Below are positions 25,199 through 34,244 of a stretch of 64,000 bases of DNA, piece after piece (position 1 is the stretch's first letter; the number at the start of each line of letters is the position of its first letter). The notes beneath the pieces are model-generated. The model searched no databases. It was not told the origin of the DNA and worked only from the letters and a program-made list of their open reading frames with translations. Origin of the DNA: Cuniculiplasma sp052315415 (GTDB lineage: Archaea > Thermoplasmatota > Thermoplasmata > Thermoplasmatales > Thermoplasmataceae); assembly GCA_052315415.1 (NCBI GenBank), contig JBLSDH010000004.1, positions 1 through 64,000 of the forward strand, read 5' to 3'. The position numbers and the translations under genes were made by a program.

Positions 25199-26018
25199 CT
25201 TGGGTTCACTTAAAAAAATAATTCTGCCATTTTCCACATTGTATTCTGATATGTGTGACAGTTATTCTATAAGAAAGCAGGAAAACAGACATATAACAGT
25301 GAGATTTTCCATTTATGATGTGACTGTTAAATATTTTTTTATGGATTGGTTTTTCTTCGGTTTTCCAAAAAACATGATGAGGACATCTACTGAATCTTAC
25401 GGAAATTTTCAGTGTTTTGAGAAAAATGTTTGCAAGATTAACACCAATTATTTCAGAGGCATAGATTATCATGGAGCGGAGGCAGCTTGCTTTTACATAG
25501 ATGATCTATGCGTTGAGATGCATGGAAATCCTGAAAATTTTGAAAAAGTTCTGAATTCTCTTAACATAATAAGAAGCACGAATAGCTCATTTTTAGTCAA
25601 ATCATTTTACTGCCATGCAAAACCTGAATCTCTTGAATGGTTTGAAGAAAAAAATATTGCAATGTTAAAATGGATAAAAAAAACTGATAGACAGGGTGAT
25701 CTGATTGGGGATTCTCAGGGAACAGGAAAAAATATGATGATAAAAATATTCGTGAATGATTTGAAATCGTATTTCTGGTTCATGAGAGCAAGGAAAAATG
25801 AGGAAAGCACCTCCATTTATACATTCTGGAAAAAAGGTGATATTTTCAGGGAAAATTTCAGACTGGATGAATGGGAAATATATGGAATAAGCAGGAACGG
25901 GCCATGGATTTCATTAAGAAGGAATGGTGAATGGATTGAATACTTTTCATCTCCGTCTGGTAATGAAAAATATGTCACACATTTGATTGAAAACATTCAT
26001 TTAGAGAGGAATATGTAA
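25179..26018 (+). CDS. Unknown protein, partner of the ATPase-nuclease gene
   Basis: 280 residues from ATG 25179, behind GAGGAATAGGG; an open frame extends to TTG 25173. It is rich in Phe, Trp and Tyr with alternating strands, soluble, and has no motif I recognise. Its start lies inside the end of the FAH-family gene (20-nt overlap) and its stop overlaps the ATG of the next gene by one base (TAATG), so it is firmly coupled to that ATPase and may work with it. Confidence 0.65.
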   Translation: MPLQNVNLGSLKKIILPFSTLYSDMCDSYSIRKQENRHITVRFSIYDVTVKYFFMDWFFFGFPKNMMRTSTESYGNFQCFEKNVCKINTNYFRGIDYHGAEAACFYIDDLCVEMHGNPENFEKVLNSLNIIRSTNSSFLVKSFYCHAKPESLEWFEEKNIAMLKWIKKTDRQGDLIGDSQGTGKNMMIKIFVNDLKSYFWFMRARKNEESTSIYTFWKKGDIFRENFRLDEWEIYGISRNGPWISLRRNGEWIEYFSSPSGNEKYVTHLIENIHLERNM

Positions 26019-27877
26019 TGGTTTACAGGTATTCAAGAACTCATTACCTGGAAAATAAGGGTGAGAAGTATAAGGGTCAAGCTGGAAAATACATTCTTGG
26101 CAAAAGATCAAATGGCAGCAATGTTTATTTCAGCGAGAGAGAACTTTTATTTCACTCACTCATTATAGGACGAACTGGCACTGGAAAATCAACATTTTTA
26201 AGATCAATTTTGAAAAATATAGGATCACTTGAAAACACCAATATTATAATGATCGATTTCCACGGTTCACTTGCAAATCAAATCTGTTCTGATCTTTCAA
26301 ATAAGGAAATAGTGTATTTCGGAACTGATATGGAGAGCCAAATTGGTGTGGGCATTAACATACTGTCAGGTGCAAGAAATAACCCTGTATCACTATATCT
26401 TTTATCAAAGATACTTTCAAAGGAAGAGAGTTTTTCCTCAGGAACATGGGGACCAAGGCTTCAGACGATCTTCACCGCAATACTTAGAAAGGCTGTTGAG
26501 TTGAATGAAAATCTAACACTTGGCGACTTCCTGAATATAATAAACAATAGAGAAAAGATGAAAGAAATAATAAATAAATCGGACGAGCATTCAAAAAACG
26601 CAATTAAAAACCTAATAATCAAATGGGACCGATGGTCAGAGTACATATCAAGTTCAATCAACAAACTTCTACCTCTGGTGAGCGATTGTGAAATCTCATC
26701 ATTAATAGGAAGAAGAGAAGATACCGTAGACATACACAGATTACTCAGTGAAGGAAACAGTCTCATCATAATTGACACATCAAAAACAAGGCACTCTCAA
26801 CAACAATCATCAATAATAGCGGGTGCAATTTTAAACAGAATATGGACGGATGTAATTTCCAGAGGAACGGTAAAGAAAACTGTTATAATAATTGATGAGG
26901 CACAGAACCTTAACTCATCACTGGTAAATGAAATATTGAGTGAGGGGAGAAAGTTTAACCTTTTTCTTTTCCTGTCATCACAGTTCTTTCTGCAATATGA
27001 TGAGGAAATTCAGGAATCAATACTCTCAAATTGTGGAAACTTTTACATTTTCAACGTATCAAAAAAGGATGCTGACAGAATTTCATCCCTTGTTGGCAAT
27101 ATTAGATTGAGGGATTCCATATTGAAATCCATACTGGAGGGAGGAATGCATAATATTACATACGTTGGTACAAGAGCAGAAAATGGATTAAGAGTGGACT
27201 CTTTCAAATCCATTCTTTTGGAAGACGATTATAAAATTCCAGATTTCAAAGGAAGTATAAGGAAATACGGAAGGAAAATTGAGAATGAAACAAATTTATA
27301 TGGGAATAAAGAGGATCATAAACACCAAAGCCTTGAAATTCTCATTGAAAGCTATTTAAAATCCAAGGGCTACAGGGTATTCAAGGAGACAGACATAGGT
27401 GGATTAAAGCCCGACCTTTTCTTTTTTAAAAACGGTGTTCCTGTGTTTGTGGAAGTTGAAAACAGCGATATTAAGCACAAGAGAAGGATAGTGGAGAAGG
27501 CAATAAATTATAGTGCATCATATATGATCTTTTTATGCGGTGAAAATGAATCAACTTCCTTGAGGGATTTCTTTCTGAACAAGGAAAAAATTATACATTA
27601 CCTAGATGAATTGAAAATGGAAGGACGTAACACTTTTTTCAATCCCTTGAAAATTTCCATAATAGAAGAGAGAAAAAATACATTTTACATATCAACAGAG
27701 AGTGGTCTAAGAAGATGGTCACCAGAATTCCTTTTCAACTCATCTTTCAGAATGAAGGAGAATGAAGATCCTCATTTACTGGAAATTATGGAAAAAAGCA
27801 AAACTCATTTTATAAAAAATTATAATAATATTAACAACTCAGATGAAAAGAAAACAGTTTTAGATTTTTTCATTTGA
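26018..27877 (+). CDS. HerA/VirD4-like ATPase with C-terminal PD-(D/E)XK-type nuclease region
   Basis: 619 residues. Walker A LIIGRTGTGKSTFLRSIL near residue 50 and Walker B KTVIIIDEAQNLN near 290, with a Gln/Ser sensor block (LFLSSQFFLQ) after it, fit the HerA/FtsK/VirD4 hexameric DNA-motor group. After residue 430 a separate domain reads LESYLKSKGYRVFKE-like, GGLKPDLFF and VFVEVENSDIKHK, the acid-D-(E/Q)xE/K order of restriction-endonuclease-fold nucleases, although the last Lys is replaced. It forms a two-gene unit with 25179-26018. Repair, plasmid/virus defence or DNA transfer are all possible. Confidence 0.75.
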   Translation: MVYRYSRTHYLENKGEKYKGQAGKYILGKRSNGSNVYFSERELLFHSLIIGRTGTGKSTFLRSILKNIGSLENTNIIMIDFHGSLANQICSDLSNKEIVYFGTDMESQIGVGINILSGARNNPVSLYLLSKILSKEESFSSGTWGPRLQTIFTAILRKAVELNENLTLGDFLNIINNREKMKEIINKSDEHSKNAIKNLIIKWDRWSEYISSSINKLLPLVSDCEISSLIGRREDTVDIHRLLSEGNSLIIIDTSKTRHSQQQSSIIAGAILNRIWTDVISRGTVKKTVIIIDEAQNLNSSLVNEILSEGRKFNLFLFLSSQFFLQYDEEIQESILSNCGNFYIFNVSKKDADRISSLVGNIRLRDSILKSILEGGMHNITYVGTRAENGLRVDSFKSILLEDDYKIPDFKGSIRKYGRKIENETNLYGNKEDHKHQSLEILIESYLKSKGYRVFKETDIGGLKPDLFFFKNGVPVFVEVENSDIKHKRRIVEKAINYSASYMIFLCGENESTSLRDFFLNKEKIIHYLDELKMEGRNTFFNPLKISIIEERKNTFYISTESGLRRWSPEFLFNSSFRMKENEDPHLLEIMEKSKTHFIKNYNNINNSDEKKTVLDFFI

Positions 27878-27965
27878 GTAAATATTAAAATAATGGTATC
27901 CAGTCTAATTGTTAACATATATAAATAAAAGGAATACTTTTATAATAAATTTCGATAGTTGAAAT

Positions 27966-28658
27966 ATGATAAACGAAGAAGTAAATGAGGAAAACTTTTA
28001 CGAAAAAACATACAATTTTGTTAAGAGGCATTCTGCAACAAACAACGCATTTATCGACAGATTTGCTCGTGGAGATATAACCGTGGATGAATTTAAAAGA
28101 TTCTCCATAGAGTTTTACCACTTTACAAGGGAATGGCCAGCCATTCTTGGAACACTACTTGTTAATACACCAAATGAAGATGATGCAGCAAATCTCACAA
28201 CCATATTGGTTTCAGAGCTTGGAGACATGGATCCAACAAAGAGGCATGAACTGTTGTACAGAAAGTATCTGAGAAGTATAGGGATGGAGCCAGCGGATCT
28301 GGTTAAGAGAAAACAGTTGCCCACTACGAAGGAATGGCTTGACGGAATGAGAAGTTATTTCTCAGGAAACTACTACGAAGCACTTGGTGCTGAATTTGGT
28401 CTTGAAAACATGGCAATACCTATGTGGGACAAGATACTTTCTGGTTTCAGGGAATTTTTCAAAAAGCATCCCGAATTTTCAAAGGCAGATATAGAATATT
28501 TCACATTTCACAGAGAACTTGAATCTCACCATGAAGAGGCAATGGAAGATGTGCTTGGAACTCATAAGAAGGAAAAAGAGGCCAGGGAGGCTTTCTTCAG
28601 GGGTGCAGATAGTATACTGAACCTTGAGGAAAAGTTCTGGCTCGGTCTTTCAGATTAA
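27966..28658 (+). CDS. Heme-oxygenase-fold protein (TenA/PqqC-like, iron-dependent redox type)
   Basis: 230 residues, all-helical. FSIEFYHFTREWPAILG near residue 46, LVSELGDMD near 81 and HRELESHHEEAMEDV near 178 give the Glu/His metal ligands of the TenA/PqqC/iron-containing redox enzyme group. Real function is uncertain: thiamine salvage, or a di-iron oxygenase. It stands alone, 89 nt after the ATPase gene, with its own TATA-like promoter near 27940. Confidence 0.75.
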   Translation: MINEEVNEENFYEKTYNFVKRHSATNNAFIDRFARGDITVDEFKRFSIEFYHFTREWPAILGTLLVNTPNEDDAANLTTILVSELGDMDPTKRHELLYRKYLRSIGMEPADLVKRKQLPTTKEWLDGMRSYFSGNYYEALGAEFGLENMAIPMWDKILSGFREFFKKHPEFSKADIEYFTFHRELESHHEEAMEDVLGTHKKEKEAREAFFRGADSILNLEEKFWLGLSD

Positions 28659-28703
28659 TATTTTTTGATAACAGTTTTTTATTCTTTTTTAATAATCCCA
28701 ATA

Positions 28704-29255
28704 ATGGATTTATTTCTCATTAGGCATGGCCAGACAGATTGGAACCTGGAAGGAAGGTGGCAGGGTTCCCTGGACATCCCACTGAATGAAAGGGGTGTAA
28801 TGGAGGCAATCTCCTTAAGGGAAAAGGTAAATTCAATAAAACCCGATATAGTTTATTCATCAGATCTTAAAAGAGCATATGAAACAGCCAGGCTTGCCTG
28901 CAAGGATATGAATGTTCAGATCATTAAGGACAGCCGCCTAAGAGAAAGAAATCTTGGAAATTTTGAAGGGCTTACAACAGATGAGGTAAGCAGAATTACC
29001 GGAACTGAAATGAATATCCTCAGAATAATATCCTCAGACTGGGATGAGTATGGTGTTGAACCCCTTTCCTCACAGTTTAAGAGGGCAAGAGATTTTCTGA
29101 AAGATATCTCAGGTAAGAATTTTGATAAGGTGCTTATATTTTCACATGGAGTGATGATTGGTGTTATAAGTGAGATCATTACTGGTGAGGATTTTACCAA
29201 AAAAAGGATTGAGAACGGGCAGATCATCAGGTTAAGATTAAATAGGAATCTGTGA
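28704..29255 (+). CDS. Histidine phosphatase (phosphoglycerate mutase-like)
   Basis: 183 residues from ATG 28704; the open frame reaches TTG 28665 but the family starts at MDLFLIRHGQTDWN, just after ATG. Catalytic RHG at residues 7-9, Glu in ERNLGNFEG near 80 and second His in FSHGVMIG near 146 are present. Members remove phosphate from sugars, nucleotides or cobalamin precursors; no neighbour fixes the substrate. Confidence 0.85.
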   Translation: MDLFLIRHGQTDWNLEGRWQGSLDIPLNERGVMEAISLREKVNSIKPDIVYSSDLKRAYETARLACKDMNVQIIKDSRLRERNLGNFEGLTTDEVSRITGTEMNILRIISSDWDEYGVEPLSSQFKRARDFLKDISGKNFDKVLIFSHGVMIGVISEIITGEDFTKKRIENGQIIRLRLNRNL

Positions 29256-29264
29256 TATTTTTCT

Positions 29265-29678
29265 ATGATATGGAAAAAAGAGGGAAACATCATATATGCA
29301 AAACTGGAATATGAAAAGGATATTTTTGAAGAACTTGAAAATCTTGTTAAAGAGGCAGGAATTAAAAATGGTATGATCATTTCTGGTATAGGGGCAGGCT
29401 ACAGTATGGATATAGGTTATTTTAAAGATGGAAAATATGAAAGGGAAGTTTATAAGAATCAGATGGAAATAACATCATTTTCAGGCTCAATTTCAGAGGA
29501 TGAACCAAGGTTCCACATACACATAAATCTTGCGAGACAGGATCATACAATTATTGGTGGCCATTTATTTGGTGGGAAAATCAGGCCACTATTGGAATTA
29601 ACCATCCTTGAAACAGGTGTGGCATTCGGAAGAAAGATGAACGAAAAATCAAATCTTAAGGAACTTTATTTCAAATAA
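29265..29678 (+). CDS. PPC/DUF296 domain protein
   Basis: 137 residues spanning a whole PPC (DUF296) domain: ELENLVKEAGIKNGMIISGI near 26, TSFSGSISEDEP near 70, HIHINLARQDHTIIGGHLFG near 85 and LELTILETG near the end. The conserved His residues could bind a metal. In plants the domain accompanies AT-hooks; here there is none. It starts 9 nt after the phosphatase gene and is convergent with the next gene, with no gap. Confidence 0.85.
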   Translation: MIWKKEGNIIYAKLEYEKDIFEELENLVKEAGIKNGMIISGIGAGYSMDIGYFKDGKYEREVYKNQMEITSFSGSISEDEPRFHIHINLARQDHTIIGGHLFGGKIRPLLELTILETGVAFGRKMNEKSNLKELYFK

Positions 29679-30728
29679 TTATTTTTTATTCACCAACTCT
29701 TTTATTAGATCAAGATGCCATGGTTCTCTTTCCCTTAGTTCCCTGAAAATTCCTTCCGCATCCTCCATCTTTATCCCGTACTTTGACATGGTTTCATAAA
29801 GTCCCAGATCCTTTAAAAGTCCCTGGATAAGATATGCGGCATCGTCCGCCTGATGCTTTTCTGCCTTAACTCCATCAATTGCTTCTGCAATCTCTTTCAT
29901 TTTTTCAGGGAAAAATTTCCCATAGAATTTCATGGTCTCAGGTAAAGTGATGCAAGACGTTATTCCATGTGGAATGGAAAATCTTGCACCAATGACCTTA
30001 CCTATGTTATGACTAACTCCCATTGGCGAATCATAGACTTGAAGATATGAATACCAGGCCCCAATGAAGCATTTTAGCCTTGCCTCATCTGTTGTGTATT
30101 CTATGTTATTGTAAAGTAATGAAATTGCTTTAAGTGCAGCCATTTTTCCAATATCTGAAATGGTTTCGTGTATGTATGTTTCCACAGCGTGATCAATGGC
30201 CCTTATGCCGGTGGACCTCCACAATCTCTCAGGCGTCTCCCTTGCAGATTCTGGATCGATAAGGATTGCCTTTGGAGTTATTGCCTTATCCCGCACTCCA
30301 TTTTTGATACCGCCAACGCTGTAACCAGCTATATGTGAAAATTCTGATGCAGAAAGGGTTGTTGGGATGGCAATCTGTGGGATTTCTACATTATACTCAT
30401 ATCTTATCATTTTTGCTGCATCAATGACACTTCCGCCTCCCATTGATATTATTCCTGTACACTTTTCCCTTCTCATGGTATCTACAGCAATCTCTATATC
30501 TGAAATTGGTGAGTGTTCCCTTATATAATTTCCAATAACATAGTCAATGTCAATATTATTGATTACTTTCCTGAATGCATTTGTTTTAGAAACGGAGGAG
30601 GATGTTATTATCATTACCTTACCTATTGAATAATCGTGTATTATTTTCCCTGCCCTCTCCAGAACACCCTTTCCGTAAATTACCCTGTCAATGGGAAGAT
30701 AATTAAATTCCATTATTTCCTGTGCCAT
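29679..30728 (-). CDS. Iron-containing alcohol dehydrogenase family (maleylacetate reductase/G1PDH-like)
   Basis: 349 residues. GIISMGGGSVIDAAKMI near residue 90 is the nucleotide-binding GGGS motif, TTLSASEFS near 123, and the metal site includes RAIDHAVETY near 180, MGVSHNIGK near 235 and SIPHGITS near 250. It is the last gene of the hpd-fah-hmgA cluster and overlaps hmgA by 16 nt. In that context it may reduce a maleyl-/fumaryl-acetoacetate-type intermediate, which would be unusual; this is inference. An internal ATG six codons in is an alternative start. Confidence 0.85.
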   Translation of the reverse strand: MAQEIMEFNYLPIDRVIYGKGVLERAGKIIHDYSIGKVMIITSSSVSKTNAFRKVINNIDIDYVIGNYIREHSPISDIEIAVDTMRREKCTGIISMGGGSVIDAAKMIRYEYNVEIPQIAIPTTLSASEFSHIAGYSVGGIKNGVRDKAITPKAILIDPESARETPERLWRSTGIRAIDHAVETYIHETISDIGKMAALKAISLLYNNIEYTTDEARLKCFIGAWYSYLQVYDSPMGVSHNIGKVIGARFSIPHGITSCITLPETMKFYGKFFPEKMKEIAEAIDGVKAEKHQADDAAYLIQGLLKDLGLYETMSKYGIKMEDAEGIFRELREREPWHLDLIKELVNKK

Positions 30729-31858
30729 GATCTCATGTATTCTTCATCTTCAACATCAATTGCAAGCCTGGTTGGTATCATTGGATCGTAGGTCTCTATC
30801 ATTACCGCAACTTCATCTGTCCCTTCTTTTCCTATTGCAGATTCTATGGCACCAGGTTGTGGCCCGTGGATAATGCCTCTGACGTGTACGGTTATTGATC
30901 CTGGTTCTATTCCCTTTCTGCTCATGAAATTTCCGGAAGAGTAAAACAGAAATTCATCAACATCTATATTGTTGTGATAATATGATATTGGTATGCTTCT
31001 TGGATGAAAATCATACTTCCTTGGAAGGAATGTTCCAACCATCATGGATTTAGACGAGAATGTTTCATGCACAGGGGGTGGTTGATGTAATTTTCCAACT
31101 ATTGGGGCCATCTTGCTGACATTAATGGCCCATGGATAGAGATAACCATCCCATCCAACAACATCCATCGGGGAAGTTTCTCTCTCCTCTATTGCAAAAT
31201 AATCCCCATAATCCACATACACTCTGAACTTTCCCTTTTTATCCTCAGGAGTCGTAAATTCAGGAATCCTTATGTCCCTTGTGTAGAATGGTGTTCCTTC
31301 CTTTAGCTGACCATACACATTCATGTATCTCTTTGGAATTGTTATGTTATCCCTGCTTTCTATTATCAAAAAATAAGAATCTGCACTGGAAGAAAACTTA
31401 AAAGTTAGCCCCTTTGGAACATAAATGTAATCATGTTTAGAGAACTTCACTTTTCCAAGAACAGAATTTAACTCACCATCACCTTCGTGAACAAAAATGA
31501 TCATGTCATTCAGGGCATTCCTGTAAAAATCATCACTTTTCTCAAGAGGTTTTAAAACACTCACCTTTACATTACCTGCAATTAATAGCTTCCTTCTACC
31601 GTTTATAAAGTTCCCATATCTATCTATTTTTCCGGTTCTGTAATGTCTGTGTTTTAATTGGAAGTTTTCAATATTATCATTCTCAATTTTCTCATACTTT
31701 ATGTCCACCACATCTGTAGGTTCATTTATGTGATACAGAAGGGAATATGGGCCATCAAAACTCTCCTCTCCAAAAAGTTCCTCTCTTCTAATTCTTTCCT
31801 TACTATCAAAGGTGTGCCTAAGTTCCGGCACTTCACCCATCTTTACGTAAAAAACCAT
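30713..31858 (-). CDS. hmgA: Homogentisate 1,2-dioxygenase
   Basis: 381 residues. The iron site is seen as YYHNNIDVDEFLFYSSGNFM (His and Glu ligands, about residue 292) and GIIHGPQPGA (second His, about 328), exactly the HmgA pattern. It opens the ring of homogentisate to maleylacetoacetate with O2. It starts one base after the fah stop and overlaps the Fe-ADH gene at its end, so it is transcribed with both. Confidence 0.93.
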   Translation of the reverse strand: MVFYVKMGEVPELRHTFDSKERIRREELFGEESFDGPYSLLYHINEPTDVVDIKYEKIENDNIENFQLKHRHYRTGKIDRYGNFINGRRKLLIAGNVKVSVLKPLEKSDDFYRNALNDMIIFVHEGDGELNSVLGKVKFSKHDYIYVPKGLTFKFSSSADSYFLIIESRDNITIPKRYMNVYGQLKEGTPFYTRDIRIPEFTTPEDKKGKFRVYVDYGDYFAIEERETSPMDVVGWDGYLYPWAINVSKMAPIVGKLHQPPPVHETFSSKSMMVGTFLPRKYDFHPRSIPISYYHNNIDVDEFLFYSSGNFMSRKGIEPGSITVHVRGIIHGPQPGAIESAIGKEGTDEVAVMIETYDPMIPTRLAIDVEDEEYMRSWHRK

Positions 31859-31859
31859 A

Positions 31860-32717
31860 TCATATCACCTCATTTTCAAGTTCACCAAGAACATTGGATT
31901 TAATTCTTACCACATCACCCTTTTTCAGATAATCTTCATCATTTGGGTTTCTTTCAAAAATGCACCCTCCTGGCAGTGTACCTGTCATTATGACATCTCC
32001 TCTGAGTATCCTAGAATCCATTGATATATATTCAATAAGCTCCCCGATTGACCAGTACATTGATTCCATATTTGACGAAGAGAATTTCTTTCCATTAATG
32101 TAAGATTCAACATTTATGTTAAAAGTTTTTCCATTCCATAGATCCATGATAGTATCAACAGTTGTCACATAGGGTCCAATACTTGTTGCAAAATCCTTTG
32201 ATTTAGATGGGCCAAGATTTAATTTTGCCTCATCTTTCCAAACATCTCTTGCACTCCAATCGTTCATGAGTGTGAGTCCATAGATATATTTGAGGGCCTC
32301 TTCTTTTTTAATATTTGAACCGTTTTTTCCTATGATTATGCCTATTTCAACCTCAAGATCAAGGCATTTAGTAAAATAAGGGTACTCAAGTTTTTCCATA
32401 TTCCCAAGTAATTTATCCTTGTTGGTGTAATAGTATACTGGAAATTTGTACCAGGTGGGATCCATATCAAGGCCTCTGGCCTTTCTTGAATTTCGCACAT
32501 GTTCCTCGAATGCATAACAATCCCTTATCTGATTGACCACTGGCATTGGAGGGAGAAACTTTTCAAGAGTACCGTCTATTTTGATTTCATCATTGAACTC
32601 CCTCGTAATGCCATAATAACCATTTAGGTATACATTTTCAGTGATATCAAAATAATTTCCGTATTCATAAGAAAAAAAAATTTCTCTGTTTTTGTAAAAG
32701 CCTCTACCAATTCTCAT
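31860..32717 (-). CDS. Fumarylacetoacetase / FAH-family hydrolase of the tyrosine operon
   Basis: 285 residues. Metal-binding acidic residues in CLDLEVEIGIIIGKNG near 127, then NDWSARDVW, GPSKSKDFATSIGP near 172 and MTGTLPGGCIFERN near the end match the FAH hydrolase fold, catechol-type and fumarylacetoacetate-type included. In this operon it should cleave the 4-carbon side product (maleyl- or fumarylacetoacetate). It starts five bases after the hpd stop. Confidence 0.9.
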   Translation of the reverse strand: MRIGRGFYKNREIFFSYEYGNYFDITENVYLNGYYGITREFNDEIKIDGTLEKFLPPMPVVNQIRDCYAFEEHVRNSRKARGLDMDPTWYKFPVYYYTNKDKLLGNMEKLEYPYFTKCLDLEVEIGIIIGKNGSNIKKEEALKYIYGLTLMNDWSARDVWKDEAKLNLGPSKSKDFATSIGPYVTTVDTIMDLWNGKTFNINVESYINGKKFSSSNMESMYWSIGELIEYISMDSRILRGDVIMTGTLPGGCIFERNPNDEDYLKKGDVVRIKSNVLGELENEVI

Positions 32718-32721
32718 GATT

Positions 32722-33804
32722 TCACAGATTCCCTCTCTTTGCCTGATCTTTCTCTATGGATTCAAAAAGCGCTTTGAAATTTCCCTTACCAAAGGAAGTT
32801 GCACCTTTTCTCTGAATTATCTCATAGAAAAATGTTGGCCTTGCACCAGTTGGCTTTGTGAATATTTGAAGCAGATATCCATCATTATCCCTGTCTATAA
32901 GTATGTCAAGATTTTTAAGTTCTTCAATATCCTCATCTATTTTTCCTACTCTGTCTTCAATGTTGTCATAGTAGGAATCGGGTGCTTCCTGAAATTCAAT
33001 ACCATTCTTCTTCATTTTCCCAACAGTCTCAATTATGTTTTCAGTGTGTATGGCAATGTGTTGTACTCCAGGCATATGATAATAATCAAGGTATTCCTGT
33101 ATCTGTGATTTTTTAAGTCCCTTTGCTGGCTCATTTATTGGGAACACTATCTTTCTGTTATTGTAATGCACAACCTTTGATCTCAGAGCTGAGTATTTTG
33201 TGCTTATATCCTTATCATCAAAACTTATTAAAGGTTCAAATCCAAAGCCCTCAACGTAGTAATTAACCCAATTCTCCATTTTTTTCTCTTCAACATTTCC
33301 AACTATGTGATCGAATCTCTTTATACCAAAATTTTTCGAATCATCTTCCACTCTGACAAAGCCCGGTGGTAAATCACCATCATACTCACCGTAATCAATG
33401 AGGGAATGTACAGTCTCTCCATAGGTACTTGCAACCGCTTTATAAATCGTACCATTATCTGTTTTTATTTTGGATGGTTCAGTAACCTTAACTATCTTCC
33501 TCTCCTTCACCTCACTTATGGTGTCATCCATGTTTTTCACTCTTATGGCAATATCTTTAACACCATCACCATGCTGAGCAATATGCCTCGCAATCTCTGA
33601 ATCACCATCCAGAGGGGTGGTCAGCATTATTCTTGTATTGCCCTGTTCCACAAGATATGATATTCTGTCTCTCACCCCGGTTTCAAGTCCTGCATAACCT
33701 ATTATTTTGAATCCAAGACCATATTTATGATAATAGGCCCATTGCTTTGATGATCCAACATAAAATTCAACATAGTCTACCTTATCAAGTGGTTTTTCCG
33801 TCAT
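32722..33804 (-). CDS. hpd: 4-hydroxyphenylpyruvate dioxygenase
   Basis: 360 residues in two VOC halves. Iron ligands: His in RFDHIVGNV near 168, His in VQHIAIHTENI near 251 and Glu in FFYEIIQRKG near 332, as in the known enzyme. It turns 4-hydroxyphenylpyruvate into homogentisate with O2. First gene of the operon; a TATA box about 20-30 nt upstream points to leaderless transcription. Confidence 0.93.
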   Translation of the reverse strand: MTEKPLDKVDYVEFYVGSSKQWAYYHKYGLGFKIIGYAGLETGVRDRISYLVEQGNTRIMLTTPLDGDSEIARHIAQHGDGVKDIAIRVKNMDDTISEVKERKIVKVTEPSKIKTDNGTIYKAVASTYGETVHSLIDYGEYDGDLPPGFVRVEDDSKNFGIKRFDHIVGNVEEKKMENWVNYYVEGFGFEPLISFDDKDISTKYSALRSKVVHYNNRKIVFPINEPAKGLKKSQIQEYLDYYHMPGVQHIAIHTENIIETVGKMKKNGIEFQEAPDSYYDNIEDRVGKIDEDIEELKNLDILIDRDNDGYLLQIFTKPTGARPTFFYEIIQRKGATSFGKGNFKALFESIEKDQAKRGNL

Positions 33805-33819
33805 ACTGTAATATCTAAT

Positions 33820-33834
33820 ATTTTATATAATAAG
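33820..33834 (-). promoter_or_regulatory. TATA box of the tyrosine-catabolic operon
   Basis: On the minus strand TTATATAAAA lies about 20-30 nt upstream of the hpd ATG (33804). This spacing places transcription start near the ATG, as in archaeal leaderless mRNAs. Confidence 0.5.
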
Positions 33835-33941
33835 ATTTCCCGACTTAATATATTCCATGATACTGATTATCATATAATTTTCACCTGTTTTTCAGTCTTT
33901 TCCTTTAAACCTTGTTTTTTTAATTTTAAATGTAATATAAG

Positions 33942-33949
33942 TATTTATA
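33942..33949 (+). promoter_or_regulatory. TATA box of the small wHTH gene
   Basis: TATTTATA lies about 33 nt before ATG 33979. The distance supports ATG 33979 rather than ATG 33949, which would fall inside the promoter. Confidence 0.55.
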
Positions 33950-33978
33950 TGCATTATATATCCCCCATTGATCATATT

Positions 33979-34194
33979 ATGGACGAATTAACTCCAAATG
34001 CTAAAAAGGTTTATGAGTCACTGAAAAAAATCGGGGCAGTTAGTGAAGAAAAACTAAAAACTGCTGATGATATAATGAAGGCATCTTCCCTGGGAAAGGC
34101 CATAGTAAACGGGGCGCTTCAGGAATTACAGAATAAAGGATATGTAAAAAGAGTGGCAAGACAGAAAAGCGCAGGATATTTTGTGATAAAATAA
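33979..34194 (+). CDS. Small winged-helix DNA-binding protein
   Basis: 71 residues from ATG 33979 (an open frame begins at 33949, inside the TATA region). TPNAKKVYESLKKIG, SSLGKAIVNGALQELQNKGY and KRVARQKSAGYFV form a compact winged helix. Single-domain proteins of this sort are frequent in Thermoplasmatales and could be chromatin or regulatory proteins. Divergent from the hpd operon, which it might regulate; no direct evidence. Confidence 0.75.
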   Translation: MDELTPNAKKVYESLKKIGAVSEEKLKTADDIMKASSLGKAIVNGALQELQNKGYVKRVARQKSAGYFVIK

Positions 34195-34244
34195 ATATTT
34201 TTCAGATAAATATTTATTCCTAACTTTCCTTTACATTATAAAGG

